64,000 bases of DNA from Actinoplanes sp. KI2 (GTDB taxonomy: Bacteria > Actinomycetota > Actinomycetes > Mycobacteriales > Micromonosporaceae). This document shows positions 7,608 to 15,822 of the stretch, one piece after another. The stretch is taken from NCBI RefSeq assembly GCF_025630775.1, contig NZ_JAOSZE010000019.1:62001-126000 (forward strand), given 5' to 3'. The number at the start of each line of letters is the position of its first letter. The stretch's first letter is position 1. The translations under genes and the position numbers were made by a program. Below the pieces are notes generated by a model. That model was not told where the DNA came from. It did not search any database and saw nothing but the letters and a program-made list of their open reading frames with translations.

Positions 7608-8834
7608 TCAGCGGGGGGCGGTCGCGGGCGCGGGGACGACCCCCGGCTCGTTCGGCAGCCGGCGCAGCGCCCGCACCACCGGCAGCGTCGCGAGCAGGCC
7701 GATCACCGGGATGAGGAACGCGGTCTGCAGCCCGACCGGCTCGGACAGCGCACCCAGCAGCACCGCGCCGACGAGCGCGCCGCCGTAGTTGAACAGGTTG
7801 ACCCGGGCGATCACCTCGTCGCTGTTGCCCGGCGCGGCGTGCCCGGCCGCGCTGAACGCGAGCGGCACCAGGATGCCCACCCCGATGCCGGTGAGCGCGA
7901 ACCCGACGATCGCCGCGAGGATCACCGGCAGCACGACCACCAGGCCCAGGCCGACCGCGCAGACCAGCAGGCAGCCGATCGCCGCCGCGGCCCGGCCGAT
8001 CCGGGGCACCACGTGGTCGCCGGCCAGCCGGGAGACCAGCACCGCGGCCTGGTACGCGGCGTACCCGAGCGGCACCACCGCCGCCGTGGCCAGCAGCGTG
8101 TCGTGCAGGTAGACCGAGCTCCAGGTGCTCACTGCCGAGTCGGCCAGGAACGCGGTGAAGATGAACGCCCCGCACACCCACACCACGTGCCGGGTGCCGT
8201 CGCTGCGCTTTCCGCCGCCGTCGTGCTCGGGCAGCACGGTGCGGGCCGGTTCGAACGAGCTGAAGCCGAGCACCACGACCAGCGCGGCGAACACGGCGGC
8301 GGCGCCGACCGAGAGGGCCGCTCCCCCGCCCGAGGCCGCGTTGCCCGACATGAGGAGGGCCGCGGTGATCGCCGCGGCGGTGTAGGCGGCGAACAACCGG
8401 CTCATCACGCTGCGCCCGAGCCGCGCCTGCACCAGAACCCCCTGCATGCTGAGGCTGGCATCGACGGCGCCGAGACCGATTCCGTACGCGATGAGGATGG
8501 CGGTGAACACGGGGGTGGGGGTGTGGAACGTGGTCAGCCCGAGCCCGGCGGCCACCGCGAGCAGGCCGCCGCTGAGCGCGTACCGGCTGCCCCAGCGTGC
8601 CGCGGTCCGGTCGGCGAGGATGGATCCGCCGGCCGCCGCCACGCAGACCAGCAGCAGGATCACCGAGACGTACGCGTCGCCGATGTGCTGCCGCGACTTG
8701 AACGCCGGCAACGCGGTCACCACCGCCGCGTAACCGAAGCCCTGCGCCGCGTAGCCGGCCCCGATCCAGATGGCCCGCCGCCGGCCGCTCACCTCATCGA
8801 ACATCAGAGGATCATCGCTGGTAATCCCGGTCAC
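7608..8834 (-). CDS. MFS transporter
   Basis: A 408-aa integral membrane protein with about 12 hydrophobic segments and the MFS-type loop between helices 2 and 3 (DRTAARWGSRYALSGG). GTG 8834 has GGAGG 8 nt upstream. The overall pattern (short loops, Gly-rich helices, cytosolic loop after helix 6 carrying RTVLPEHDGGGKRSDGTRH) suggests a drug or small-molecule exporter or sugar-type carrier; substrate cannot be read. It converges on the monooxygenase with only 15 nt between stops and is separated from the deazaflavin reductase by 37 nt. Confidence 0.85.
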   Translation of the reverse strand: MTGITSDDPLMFDEVSGRRRAIWIGAGYAAQGFGYAAVVTALPAFKSRQHIGDAYVSVILLLVCVAAAGGSILADRTAARWGSRYALSGGLLAVAAGLGLTTFHTPTPVFTAILIAYGIGLGAVDASLSMQGVLVQARLGRSVMSRLFAAYTAAAITAALLMSGNAASGGGAALSVGAAAVFAALVVVLGFSSFEPARTVLPEHDGGGKRSDGTRHVVWVCGAFIFTAFLADSAVSTWSSVYLHDTLLATAAVVPLGYAAYQAAVLVSRLAGDHVVPRIGRAAAAIGCLLVCAVGLGLVVVLPVILAAIVGFALTGIGVGILVPLAFSAAGHAAPGNSDEVIARVNLFNYGGALVGAVLLGALSEPVGLQTAFLIPVIGLLATLPVVRALRRLPNEPGVVPAPATAPR

Positions 8835-8871
8835 ACAACAGTCCTCCGGCCGAATTCGTTCACCACCTGGC

Positions 8872-9285
8872 CTAATCGACGCGGGGCGACAGGAGCACCA
8901 CCGGGATCGGCCGCCCGGCCCTCGCCTGATGGTCGGCGAAGAACGGGTACGCCGCCGTGATCTCGGCCCACGCCCGTTCCCGATCGTCCCCGCTCAACGG
9001 CGTGGCGGTCGCGGCGTAGCCCTGCTCGCCGATCTCCACCCGCACGGACGGCCGCGCCACCAGGTTGCGATACCAGTCCGGGTCGCGGACGGCTCCCGCG
9101 TTCGACGCGATCACCAGCAGCCGGCCGTCCCCGTCCCGATGGAACATCATCGGCGTGGTGTGCTCCCGGCCGCTGCGTGCGCCCGTCGTGGTGAGCAGCA
9201 GCAGTCGTTCGCGGTGCATGCCGTCGACCTCGCCGCCGGCCCGGAACTGCGCGATGACGCGCTTGTTGACCTCGCTGACGTCCAT
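8872..9285 (-). CDS. deazaflavin-dependent nitroreductase family protein
   Basis: A 137-aa protein of the Ddn/F420-dependent nitroreductase family, a split beta-barrel binding coenzyme F420. Family hallmarks are LLLLTTTGARSGREHTTPMM, then VIASNAGAVRDPDWYRNLVA and the terminal PVVLLSPR. Members reduce quinones, nitro compounds or other unsaturated substrates with F420H2. Length is normal for the short members. It has its own probable promoter, GATAAT 6 nt before the ATG, and lies 41 nt downstream of a MarR regulator on the same strand, so control by that regulator is likely. Confidence 0.88.
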   Translation of the reverse strand: MDVSEVNKRVIAQFRAGGEVDGMHRERLLLLTTTGARSGREHTTPMMFHRDGDGRLLVIASNAGAVRDPDWYRNLVARPSVRVEIGEQGYAATATPLSGDDRERAWAEITAAYPFFADHQARAGRPIPVVLLSPRVD

Positions 9286-9286
9286 T

Positions 9287-9302
9287 CCGGCATTATCGCC
9301 GG
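9287..9302 (-). promoter_or_regulatory. -10 element inside an inverted repeat
   Basis: Read on the minus strand, CCGGC, then GATAAT, then GCCGG: 5-bp arms enclosing a near-consensus -10 hexamer 6 nt before the reductase ATG. The arms could be a binding site blocking the promoter. Confidence 0.5.
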
Positions 9303-9326
9303 TAAATCACCGCGTCCCGGCCCCGG

Positions 9327-9818
9327 TCACCGGTCGTACCTCTGGTAGATCGCCGAGCGCGCCCCGTCCGGGTCGAGCCGGTGCAGCACGGCGTCGGCGA
9401 TCTGGCCGAGCTGGGCCACCTGTTCCCCGGTGAGCGCGCCGATCACGTACTCCCGGACGGTCGCGACGTGCCCGGGAGCGCTCTGCTGCACCTTGGCCCA
9501 GCCGGCCGCGGTGAGCCGGGCGTTCGTCGCGCGCCGGTCCTCGGGGCAGGGAAAACGCTCGAGCAGGCCGCGCGCCTCCAGCCGCTGCACGACGTGCGAG
9601 AGCCGGGCCAGGGTGGCGGTGGTCCGCTCGGCCAGAGCGGTCATCCGCAGGGTGCGGCCGGGCGCCTCGGAGAGCATCGCCAGCACGTAGTAGTCGAAGT
9701 GCGTGAGCTGGGCATCCCGCCGCAGCTGGGCGTCCAGGGCGGCGGGCAGCAGCTCCAGCACGGCGGCCAGTCGCACCCAGGCCGCCTGCTCTCCCGTGTC
9801 GAGCCATCGCGTATCCAC
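9327..9818 (-). CDS. MarR family regulator
   Basis: A 163-aa winged-helix repressor. The DNA-binding core runs from FDYYVLAMLSEAPGRTLRMT through LARLSHVVQRLEARGLLERF to the wing PEDRRATNARLTAAG, the usual MarR DxRxxxLTxxG-like pattern. It is upstream of the deazaflavin reductase and shares its strand. A perfect GGTTGT-ACAACC inverted repeat sits 24 bp before its ATG, a likely autoregulatory operator. MarR proteins commonly respond to phenolic or oxidative ligands, which would suit a reductase target; the ligand is unknown. Confidence 0.88.
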   Translation of the reverse strand: MDTRWLDTGEQAAWVRLAAVLELLPAALDAQLRRDAQLTHFDYYVLAMLSEAPGRTLRMTALAERTTATLARLSHVVQRLEARGLLERFPCPEDRRATNARLTAAGWAKVQQSAPGHVATVREYVIGALTGEQVAQLGQIADAVLHRLDPDGARSAIYQRYDR

Positions 9819-9841
9819 GATCGCATTCTGACAGAAGCGTT

Positions 9842-9857
9842 GGTTGTTGCTACAACC
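9842..9857. promoter_or_regulatory. MarR-type operator palindrome
   Basis: GGTTGT (9842-9847) and ACAACC (9852-9857) separated by TGCT: a perfect 16-bp inverted repeat upstream of the MarR start, fitting the size of MarR dimer sites. Confidence 0.6.
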
Positions 9858-9858
9858 T

Positions 9859-10860
9859 CTAGAGGGTCACCCGGAGCGTGAGCCGCTCGGACGGGGCGGC
9901 CGGGTCGTCGGCGTCCACCACCGCCATGACCCGGGCCCCGTCCCCCGCCGACTCGATCAGGGCGAGGCCCTCGACCTTGGGCGCGCCGGGCAGCTCGGCG
10001 ATCGCTCGTACGCCGAAATCGTCGAGCAGGGCGAGCGCGGCCGCCACCACCGGCCCGTCGTCGATCGCGTTCGGGGTGTCCTCGGCGACGGCGCTGACCA
10101 GGATCAGCCCCTCGGCGACCGGGACGGCGTCGGTGATCGCCAGCGCGACCCCGCGGACCCGGCCCAGGTCGTAATGTCGCACCGGACCCGCGGCGAAACG
10201 GGCCGGGTCGCGCTCACCCGCCGGGCCCGCGGCGAAACCACCCGGGTCCGCGGCGGAACCAGCCGAGCCCGCGGCGGAACCACCCGGGCCCGCGGCGGAA
10301 TCACCCGGGCCCGCGGTGGCCGTCAGCAGTGCGGCCAGCTCCACGTCGGCGCAGACGCTGGGTGCGCCGACCGCCACATTCGCCCGCTGGAACCAGCGCA
10401 GCCGGTCGCCGACGACGCAGGCGCCCTCCAGGTTGAGCTGGTCGTCCGCCAGGCCCATCGCCGAGGCGACCGCGCGGTAGGCGGGCGTCAGATCCGCGAC
10501 CACGAAGTACGGCGAGCCGTCCGCGTCCAGCCGCAGCAGCGACGCCCGCATCCGCGCCGGGGACGAGCCCGACCCGAGCAGGAACGCCGCCTCGGCGCCG
10601 TCGACCGTCACCGTGCAGGCCGCCTCGAAGTCCGGCTTCAGGTGCTTGGTGCCGGCCACCTCGCTGAACACCTCGAGCCCGTCGATCGCCGCCACCACGC
10701 GGACCGGCTCGATCGTGCCCGCCCGCAGCCAGGCCGCGTGCGTCGCGTCGTCCTGCACGACGAGCCAGCCGCCGCCGAACGGCACCACCGCCGAGGCGGC
10801 CCGCACCGGCGAACCGTCCGGAAAGCTCAGCGCGTGCCGCTCCTCCACCACCAGCCGCAT
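9859..10860 (-). CDS. DUF6929-like beta-propeller protein
   Basis: A 333-aa protein starting at ATG 10860 (MRLVVEERHALSF); upstream codons in this frame are unrelated. It shows propeller-like strands (ASAVVPFGGGWLVVQDD, then RASLLRLDADGS and GLALIESAGDGARVMAVVDA) and resembles proteins annotated DUF6929. Around residues 180-215 the sequence becomes a Gly/Ala/Pro/Ser repeat encoded by a 21-bp tandem repeat, probably a flexible loop. No signal peptide is visible. It lies between MarR and NUDIX genes; no function can be assigned. Confidence 0.65.
   Translation of the reverse strand: MRLVVEERHALSFPDGSPVRAASAVVPFGGGWLVVQDDATHAAWLRAGTIEPVRVVAAIDGLEVFSEVAGTKHLKPDFEAACTVTVDGAEAAFLLGSGSSPARMRASLLRLDADGSPYFVVADLTPAYRAVASAMGLADDQLNLEGACVVGDRLRWFQRANVAVGAPSVCADVELAALLTATAGPGDSAAGPGGSAAGSAGSAADPGGFAAGPAGERDPARFAAGPVRHYDLGRVRGVALAITDAVPVAEGLILVSAVAEDTPNAIDDGPVVAAALALLDDFGVRAIAELPGAPKVEGLALIESAGDGARVMAVVDADDPAAPSERLTLRVTL
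10229..10312. repeat. 21-bp in-frame tandem repeat, 4 copies
   Basis: Four units of 21 bp beginning GCGGCGGAACCACCCGGG at 10229, 10250, 10271 and 10292, with degenerate flanking copies. Each unit adds seven Gly/Ala/Ser/Pro-rich residues to the encoded protein. Confidence 0.85.
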
Positions 10861-10906
10861 GACCACATCATCGCCGCTCGCGGACGTCCGTGGGAGAGCA
10901 TGCCGG

Positions 10907-11380
10907 TCAGGCCACGAAGAACCCGTTCTCCAGATAGGCCACGACGCCGTCGGCCCGCGCCCGGACCGCCGCGGCGACGCGCCGGGCCAGCAGCCGCGAC
11001 AGCCGCTCGCCGGCCTCCTGCTCGGTGCACCAGGCCCAGGCACGCAGCTCGTCGGCCGGCAATCGGATCCGCTCGGCCTGCGACCGGGTCAGCACCCCGC
11101 CGTCGAAGACCATCATCAGGCCCTCGGTGCGGTCCGGCCGCGGCGGCACCCAGTCGACCACCAGCAACCGGCCCGGCCGCAGCCGCAGGCCGAGCTCCTC
11201 GTCGAGCTCGCGCACCACCGCCGCGTACGGTGATTCGCCGGCCTCCACCGAGCCGCCCGGAATCTCGAAGTCCGGCTTGTACGTGGGCTCGACCAGCAGC
11301 ACCCGGCCGTGATCGTCGGTCAGCAGCACGCCCGCACCCATCCGCTTGCGCGGCAGCGTGGCGGTGAAGTCGTCGGTCAC
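10907..11380 (-). CDS. NUDIX hydrolase
   Basis: A 157-aa NUDIX enzyme. The NUDIX box is complete: GGSVEAGESPYAAVVRELDE followed by ELGL, giving the G-x5-E-x7-REUxEExGU pattern that binds Mg2+ and hydrolyses nucleoside diphosphates linked to another group. The N-terminus (KRMGAGVLLTDDHGRVLLVE) is a typical first strand. The C-terminal part (DELRAWAWCTEQEAGERL) is the common helical cap of actinobacterial NUDIX proteins. Substrate unknown. It is 46 nt upstream of the DUF6929-like gene on the same strand. Confidence 0.9.
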   Translation of the reverse strand: MTDDFTATLPRKRMGAGVLLTDDHGRVLLVEPTYKPDFEIPGGSVEAGESPYAAVVRELDEELGLRLRPGRLLVVDWVPPRPDRTEGLMMVFDGGVLTRSQAERIRLPADELRAWAWCTEQEAGERLSRLLARRVAAAVRARADGVVAYLENGFFVA

Positions 11381-11480
11381 CGCGTCAGGCTAATCGTCGC
11401 CCGTCGCGCCTGGTTTCGGTTCGCGGGTCGGCGCGGCGTGGCGCGCAGCGCGCCGGCGGGCGAATAATCGCGGCGGAGCG

Positions 11481-11954
11481 ATGAGAGACGAGGGGATCGC
11501 ATTGGGTTTCGAGACCACCCGCGGCGGGACGCGAGGCGGCCGCTCGCCGCGCGGGGCGCTGCTGAACTGGGCCAACAAGATGACCGTCAAGCGGATCCGG
11601 AAGAACAGCGCCTCCGAGATGCTGGTGCTGACCACGGTCGGCCGCAAGACCGGCGCGGTCCGCGAGACGCCGGTCCGCTGGTTTCCCGGCGGGGACGGCA
11701 CGTGGCTGATCGTGGCGTCGGCCAACGGCGCGCAGGCCAACCCGGCCTGGTACTACAACCTCGCCGCCCATCCGGACGTCACCGTCGACGTCGAGGGCCG
11801 CACGGTCGAGGTCACCGCCGCCCAGCTGGCCGGTGCCGAGCGGGACGAGGCGTGGAAGCAGATCACCACGACCGCGGCCCGGTTCGCCGGCTACCAGCGC
11901 AAGACCGACCGCGAGCTGCCCATCCTCCGGCTCACGCCGCGGGCCGCCGACTGA
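11481..11954 (+). CDS. deazaflavin-dependent nitroreductase family protein
   Basis: A second Ddn-type protein, 157 aa from ATG 11481. Hallmarks: LVLTTVGRKTGAVRETPVRW, then VASANGAQANPAWYYNLAAH and LPILRLTPR. TTG 11502 has a better ribosome site (GAGGGG, 5 nt upstream) and may be the true start, giving 150 aa. The basic N-terminal extension (KMTVKRIRKNSAS) is common in this family and often contacts the membrane or the F420 tail. Expected reaction: F420H2-dependent reduction of an unknown substrate. It ends at a strong hairpin shared with the convergent SEC-C gene. Confidence 0.85.
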   Translation: MRDEGIALGFETTRGGTRGGRSPRGALLNWANKMTVKRIRKNSASEMLVLTTVGRKTGAVRETPVRWFPGGDGTWLIVASANGAQANPAWYYNLAAHPDVTVDVEGRTVEVTAAQLAGAERDEAWKQITTTAARFAGYQRKTDRELPILRLTPRAAD

Positions 11955-11961
11955 TGCGGGC

Positions 11962-11992
11962 CTGGATGGCGCCGCCGGGCGGCGCCATCCAG
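11962..11992. terminator. bidirectional hairpin terminator
   Basis: Perfect 15-bp arms CTGGATGGCGCCGCC (11962-11976) and GGCGGCGCCATCCAG (11978-11992) around one G, between two convergent genes. In RNA the loop would open to a few bases. Confidence 0.8.
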
Positions 11993-11996
11993 CCGG

Positions 11997-12158
11997 TCAG
12001 TCCCGCACGTAGTAGTGGCCGTTGGTGTCGTCGTACCGGCCGCCCGCCCGGCAGCAGCGGCGGAACCGCCGCCCCGACCGGCACGGGCACGGATCGTTTC
12101 CACCCAGCTTCTCGATCAGTTCGGTGTCGGCGCCGACCGTCCGGTCGCCCCGTTTCAC
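11997..12158 (-). CDS. small SEC-C motif protein
   Basis: A 53-aa protein from GTG 12158 with a complete SEC-C motif, DPCPCRSGRRFRRCC, followed by YDDTNGHYYVRD. The GTG has no good ribosome site. The same frame continues upstream past an in-frame TGA (12204-12206) to ATG 12239, which has an excellent GAGGAGG site; without the TGA the product would be about 80 aa. So this is either the short intact gene or the 3' part of an interrupted one. Likely zinc binding; no function known. Confidence 0.6.
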   Translation of the reverse strand: MKRGDRTVGADTELIEKLGGNDPCPCRSGRRFRRCCRAGGRYDDTNGHYYVRD

Positions 12159-12203
12159 CTGCGTCTCGCTAGAGGGAACCCCCGGCGGCGCTTGCTGGTC
12201 GGC

Positions 12204-12239
12204 TCAAAAGGACGCCTCGGCGTCGTGATCGCGGTACAT
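12204..12239 (-). other. 11-codon ORF ending in TGA, in frame with the SEC-C gene
   Basis: ATG 12239 preceded by GAGGAGG at 5 nt encodes MYRDHDAEASF and stops at TGA. The codons after the TGA remain open in the same frame through to the SEC-C motif. It could be a leader peptide, a nonsense-interrupted N-terminus, or (less likely) a recoded UGA; no clear SECIS-like hairpin is visible. Confidence 0.5.
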
Positions 12240-12394
12240 GACGGCCTCCTCGAAAATGCAACAAGGCCCGAGAAGCTACCCGACCTGATCGCGCCCCCGC
12301 GACCGAGTTTCGACCCGCACCGAACGAAACCACAGTGGACAGCGCGGGCGCGCGCGGCGAAAACTGACCCCGGGATCGACGAGCGGGGGTTGCG

Positions 12395-15346
12395 ATGCGG
12401 GCATGGGCGGCGACGGGCATCCTGATGACGACGGTCGGCCTGGCCGCACCGGTCGGCACCACCACGGTGGCGGACGTCAACTTTCAGCCGGCCTCCTCGG
12501 CCACGCCCGCCGGCTACACGGCGGACACCGGCGCGGCCTACACGGCGGCCCGCGGCTTCGGCTGGGTGCGGCAGGACAACGGCGCGCCGCTCGATCTCAC
12601 CCGCAACACCCGCGACCGGGCGCGCTCCGGGATCGACCCGCGGCTCAACACCCTGATCCACCTGCAGTACGGCGACGTCGGCGGCACCAACGGCGTCAGC
12701 ACCGCGGGCGCCTGGCAGTACGCGGTCGCGCCCGGCACGTACACCGTCACCGTTGCGGCCGGCGATCAGCCGGCGTACGACAGCGTGCACGTCGTGCGGG
12801 TCGAGGGCGTGACCGCGATCGACCATTTCCGGTCGTCGTCGGCCGCCGAGTACACGACCGGGACCGTCACCGTGCCGGTCGCCGACGGGCTGCTCACCGT
12901 CGACGCGATCGGCGGCACCAACACGAAGCTCAACTACCTGCACATCGGGCGGGTGGTCTACGACTCGGCCGCGCCCGCCGCGCCGGCCGATCTCGCCGCG
13001 CGGCCCGGCGACCACCAGGCGGTGCTGTGCTGGACCGCGAGCGGCAGCGCCGACACCCTCGGCTACCGCGTCTACCGCGACGGCACGCCGATCACCGGCG
13101 CCGGCCTGGTCACCGCCACGACCTTCGCCGACGTCACCATCGAGAACAACATCTCCCACGCGTACGCGGTGAGCACGGTCGACACCTCCGGGAACGAGTC
13201 GGCCGTCTCCGCGTCCGTGCCGGCGACCGCCGCCGCGGTCGCGGTGCGGGTGAACTTCGCGGACCAGTCGACCGCACCGCCGGCCGGTTACCTCGCCGAT
13301 TACGGGCAGGCCTACGGCGACCGCGGGAACGGCCGGACCTACGGCTGGGTCTCGCTCGACGAGGGCACCCCGCTGAGCCTGGTGGGCAACGGGCGCAACC
13401 GCGGCACCGCCGCCAACGCCGACGTACGCCTGGCGACGCTGATGCACACCCAACTCCCCGCCGGGTCCGCGGGCGTGCACACGCCGGGCGCCTGGGAGCT
13501 GGCCGTGCCGAACGGCCTCTACACGGTGACCGCCGCGGTCGGCGACGCGGGCACGGCCGTCGACAGCGTGCACTACCTGAGCATCGAGGACCAGAACGGG
13601 GTCGCCGCGTTCGTGCCCACCGCCGCGGCCAAGTTCGCCACCGCGACCCGCACGGTGACGGTCGCCGACGGCAAGCTCACGCTCAGCCCGAAGGCGGGCA
13701 CCAACACCAAGGTCGACTACGTGGACGTGGCGAGCGTCCCGGCACCGGCCGCCATTCCGGCGGTACGCATGATGACGCCCGCCAATCTCGCCACCGACGT
13801 GCCACCCACCTCCAGCGTGGTGGCCGATCTGCGGCTGCCGAGCGGCGGCGTCGACCCGGCCAGTCTGAGCGCCGGCTCGGTGCGGCTGACCCGGGTCTCG
13901 GACGGCACGGCGGTGGACATCAACGTCATCACCAGCGGCGGTGGCGATGTCATCAACGCTTCGCCCCGTGCGCCGCTGGCGGCCGACACGCTCTACCGGC
14001 TGGACATCACCTCGGCGGTCAAGGACGTGGTCGGCAACGGCTTCTCGCCGTACTCGATGGTGTTCTCGCCCGGAAGCGCGAGCGGCGGCAGTGGGCCGGC
14101 CTTCGACAAGGTCGCCGCCGGCGCGGTGAGCGCGCAGTACACCAGCGTGGCGAAGGGGCCGGACGGACGGCTCTACGCCGCGACGCTCGACGGGCACATC
14201 TACCGCTATCCGATCGCCGCGGACGGGACGCTCGGCACCCCGGCCGTCATCGACACGGTGCGGAGTCACGCGACGGCCGCCGGGCTGCCGGGCGCTCCGA
14301 ACCGGACGGTCATCGGGCTCGCCTTCGACCCGGCGTCGACCGCGGCCGCGCCGATTCTCTGGGTCAGCGACAACTACGAGTTCGTCGGCACCTACGACGT
14401 GCCCGACTGGTCCAGCAGGATCGCCCGGCTGACCGGCGCAGACCTCGGCACCTACACCGAGGTGGTGACGAACCTGCCGCGCTCGGTGAAGGACCACGAG
14501 ACCAACTCGCTGGCCTTCGGGCCGGACGGCGCGCTGTATTTCACCCAGGGCGCCGACAACGCGATGGGCGCGCCCGACGCGGCGTGGGGCAACCGGGCCG
14601 AGCACAGGCTGAACGCGGCCGTGCTGCGGCTCGACCCGGCCAGGTTGCCGGCGACGCTGCCGCTCGATGTGAAGACCTCGGACGGCGGCACCTACGACCC
14701 GGCCGCGGCGGGGGCCGCCCTGACGCTGTACGCGACGGGCGTGCGGAACGCGTACGACCTGGTCTGGCATCGGAATGGGCATCTCTACACGCCGACCAAC
14801 GGATCGGCGGCCGGTGGCAACACGCCGGCCTCGACGACGTGCCCCGGCTACAGCGGGCCGGTCGTCCCGGCCATCGCCAACAACCCGCAGGCCGAGACCG
14901 ACTACGTGTTCGACGTGAAGCCGGGCCGCTACTACGGGCACCCGAATCCGACCCGGTGCGAATGGGTGCTGGCCGGCGGCAACCCGACCGGCGGCGCCGA
15001 CCCGTTCCAGGTCGACGCCTATCCGGCCGGGACGCTCCCGGACGCCAACCTTGATCTGTCCGGCATGTACGACGCCGGGCTGCACGCCTCCGCCGACGGC
15101 GCGATCGAGTACCGCGGCGGCGCCCTGGACGGGAAGCTGCTGGTGGTCCGCTACTCCGACGGTCAGGACATCGAGACCTTCGACGTGGCGGCGAGCGGCG
15201 CGCTGTCGAACCGGGCCACCGGCATCACCGGGTTCACCGGCTTCAGCCAGCCGCTCGACCTCACCGAGGACACCGCGACCGGCAACCTGTACGTGACCGA
15301 GCTGGGGGCGAGCCGCATCACGCTGCTGCGCCCCCACGCCGGGTAG
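12395..15346 (+). CDS. large secreted malectin / FnIII / PQQ-type dehydrogenase-like protein
   Basis: A 983-aa exported protein. Signal peptide at about 1-26 (LMTTVGLAAPVGTTTVA). Domains in order: malectin-like carbohydrate-binding fold (about 28-190, ADVNFQPASSATPAGYTAD), FnIII-like (195-285, PADLAARPGDHQAVLCW), a second malectin-like repeat (288-440, VRVNFADQSTAPPAGYLADY), a SbsA-type Ig domain (455-560, PANLATDVPPTSSVVADLRL), and a glucose/sorbosone-dehydrogenase-like propeller (570-983, VAKGPDGRLYAATLDGHIYR; ETNSLAFGPDGALYFTQGAD; TGVRNAYDLVW). It probably binds and perhaps oxidises extracellular polysaccharide or sugars. Abuts the next convergent gene with no gap. Confidence 0.85.
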   Translation: MRAWAATGILMTTVGLAAPVGTTTVADVNFQPASSATPAGYTADTGAAYTAARGFGWVRQDNGAPLDLTRNTRDRARSGIDPRLNTLIHLQYGDVGGTNGVSTAGAWQYAVAPGTYTVTVAAGDQPAYDSVHVVRVEGVTAIDHFRSSSAAEYTTGTVTVPVADGLLTVDAIGGTNTKLNYLHIGRVVYDSAAPAAPADLAARPGDHQAVLCWTASGSADTLGYRVYRDGTPITGAGLVTATTFADVTIENNISHAYAVSTVDTSGNESAVSASVPATAAAVAVRVNFADQSTAPPAGYLADYGQAYGDRGNGRTYGWVSLDEGTPLSLVGNGRNRGTAANADVRLATLMHTQLPAGSAGVHTPGAWELAVPNGLYTVTAAVGDAGTAVDSVHYLSIEDQNGVAAFVPTAAAKFATATRTVTVADGKLTLSPKAGTNTKVDYVDVASVPAPAAIPAVRMMTPANLATDVPPTSSVVADLRLPSGGVDPASLSAGSVRLTRVSDGTAVDINVITSGGGDVINASPRAPLAADTLYRLDITSAVKDVVGNGFSPYSMVFSPGSASGGSGPAFDKVAAGAVSAQYTSVAKGPDGRLYAATLDGHIYRYPIAADGTLGTPAVIDTVRSHATAAGLPGAPNRTVIGLAFDPASTAAAPILWVSDNYEFVGTYDVPDWSSRIARLTGADLGTYTEVVTNLPRSVKDHETNSLAFGPDGALYFTQGADNAMGAPDAAWGNRAEHRLNAAVLRLDPARLPATLPLDVKTSDGGTYDPAAAGAALTLYATGVRNAYDLVWHRNGHLYTPTNGSAAGGNTPASTTCPGYSGPVVPAIANNPQAETDYVFDVKPGRYYGHPNPTRCEWVLAGGNPTGGADPFQVDAYPAGTLPDANLDLSGMYDAGLHASADGAIEYRGGALDGKLLVVRYSDGQDIETFDVAASGALSNRATGITGFTGFSQPLDLTEDTATGNLYVTELGASRITLLRPHAG

Positions 15347-15706
15347 TCAGGCGACGACATCCAGCCGTCCCGGCGGCACCGGGCTCTCGCCCTGGGACTC
15401 GGCCTGGCCGGCGCCGTGGTGGCCGCGTGCCTCGGCCGTGCGGGTCCTCGACGCGATCTTCTCGGCCTGCGCGTCCGACATGGTCCCGCCCTGCTTGATC
15501 GCGGCGATCAGGTCGTCGTGCGAGACGCCCTTCTCGGTGGCCACGTCGCCGAGGGACTTGCCGCTGCGCAGCTCCTTCTTGAGGTCGTCGCTGCTCATGC
15601 CGAGCGCGTCGGCGATCTTGGTCATCGACCCCGCACCGTGGTGCCGGGCGGCGTGCACCGCGCCGGCCGAGGCGGTCGAGTCGATGGCATTGATGGGCGT
15701 CGTCAT
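15347..15706 (-). CDS. small helical protein, hypothetical
   Basis: A 119-aa protein with GGAG 8 nt before ATG 15706. The centre holds a two-helix motif seen in several actinobacterial small proteins: IADALGMSSDDLKKELRSGK, then SLGDVATEKGVSHDDLIAAI, resembling DUF2680-like tandem helices. The N-terminus is rich in His/Ala and there is no signal peptide; the C-terminus is Gly/His/Pro-rich. Function unknown. Its stop abuts the stop of the large secreted protein. Confidence 0.6.
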   Translation of the reverse strand: MTTPINAIDSTASAGAVHAARHHGAGSMTKIADALGMSSDDLKKELRSGKSLGDVATEKGVSHDDLIAAIKQGGTMSDAQAEKIASRTRTAEARGHHGAGQAESQGESPVPPGRLDVVA

Positions 15707-15822
15707 GTCGTGGACTCCGTTCCGCGGGGCGCCGATCGCCCCGCTCACGGGTGCTCTGATCGGACGCTCCGCGGACCGCAAGCACGTTCGACAGCCGATC
15801 CACAGACTTACACAGGTGGCTC

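Noticed and set aside
12155..15337. 1060-codon minus-strand open frame
   Set aside because: Antisense to the secreted malectin-type protein, which has a signal peptide and recognisable domains; the long frame reflects GC-biased codons and its product is His/Gly/Arg-rich nonsense.
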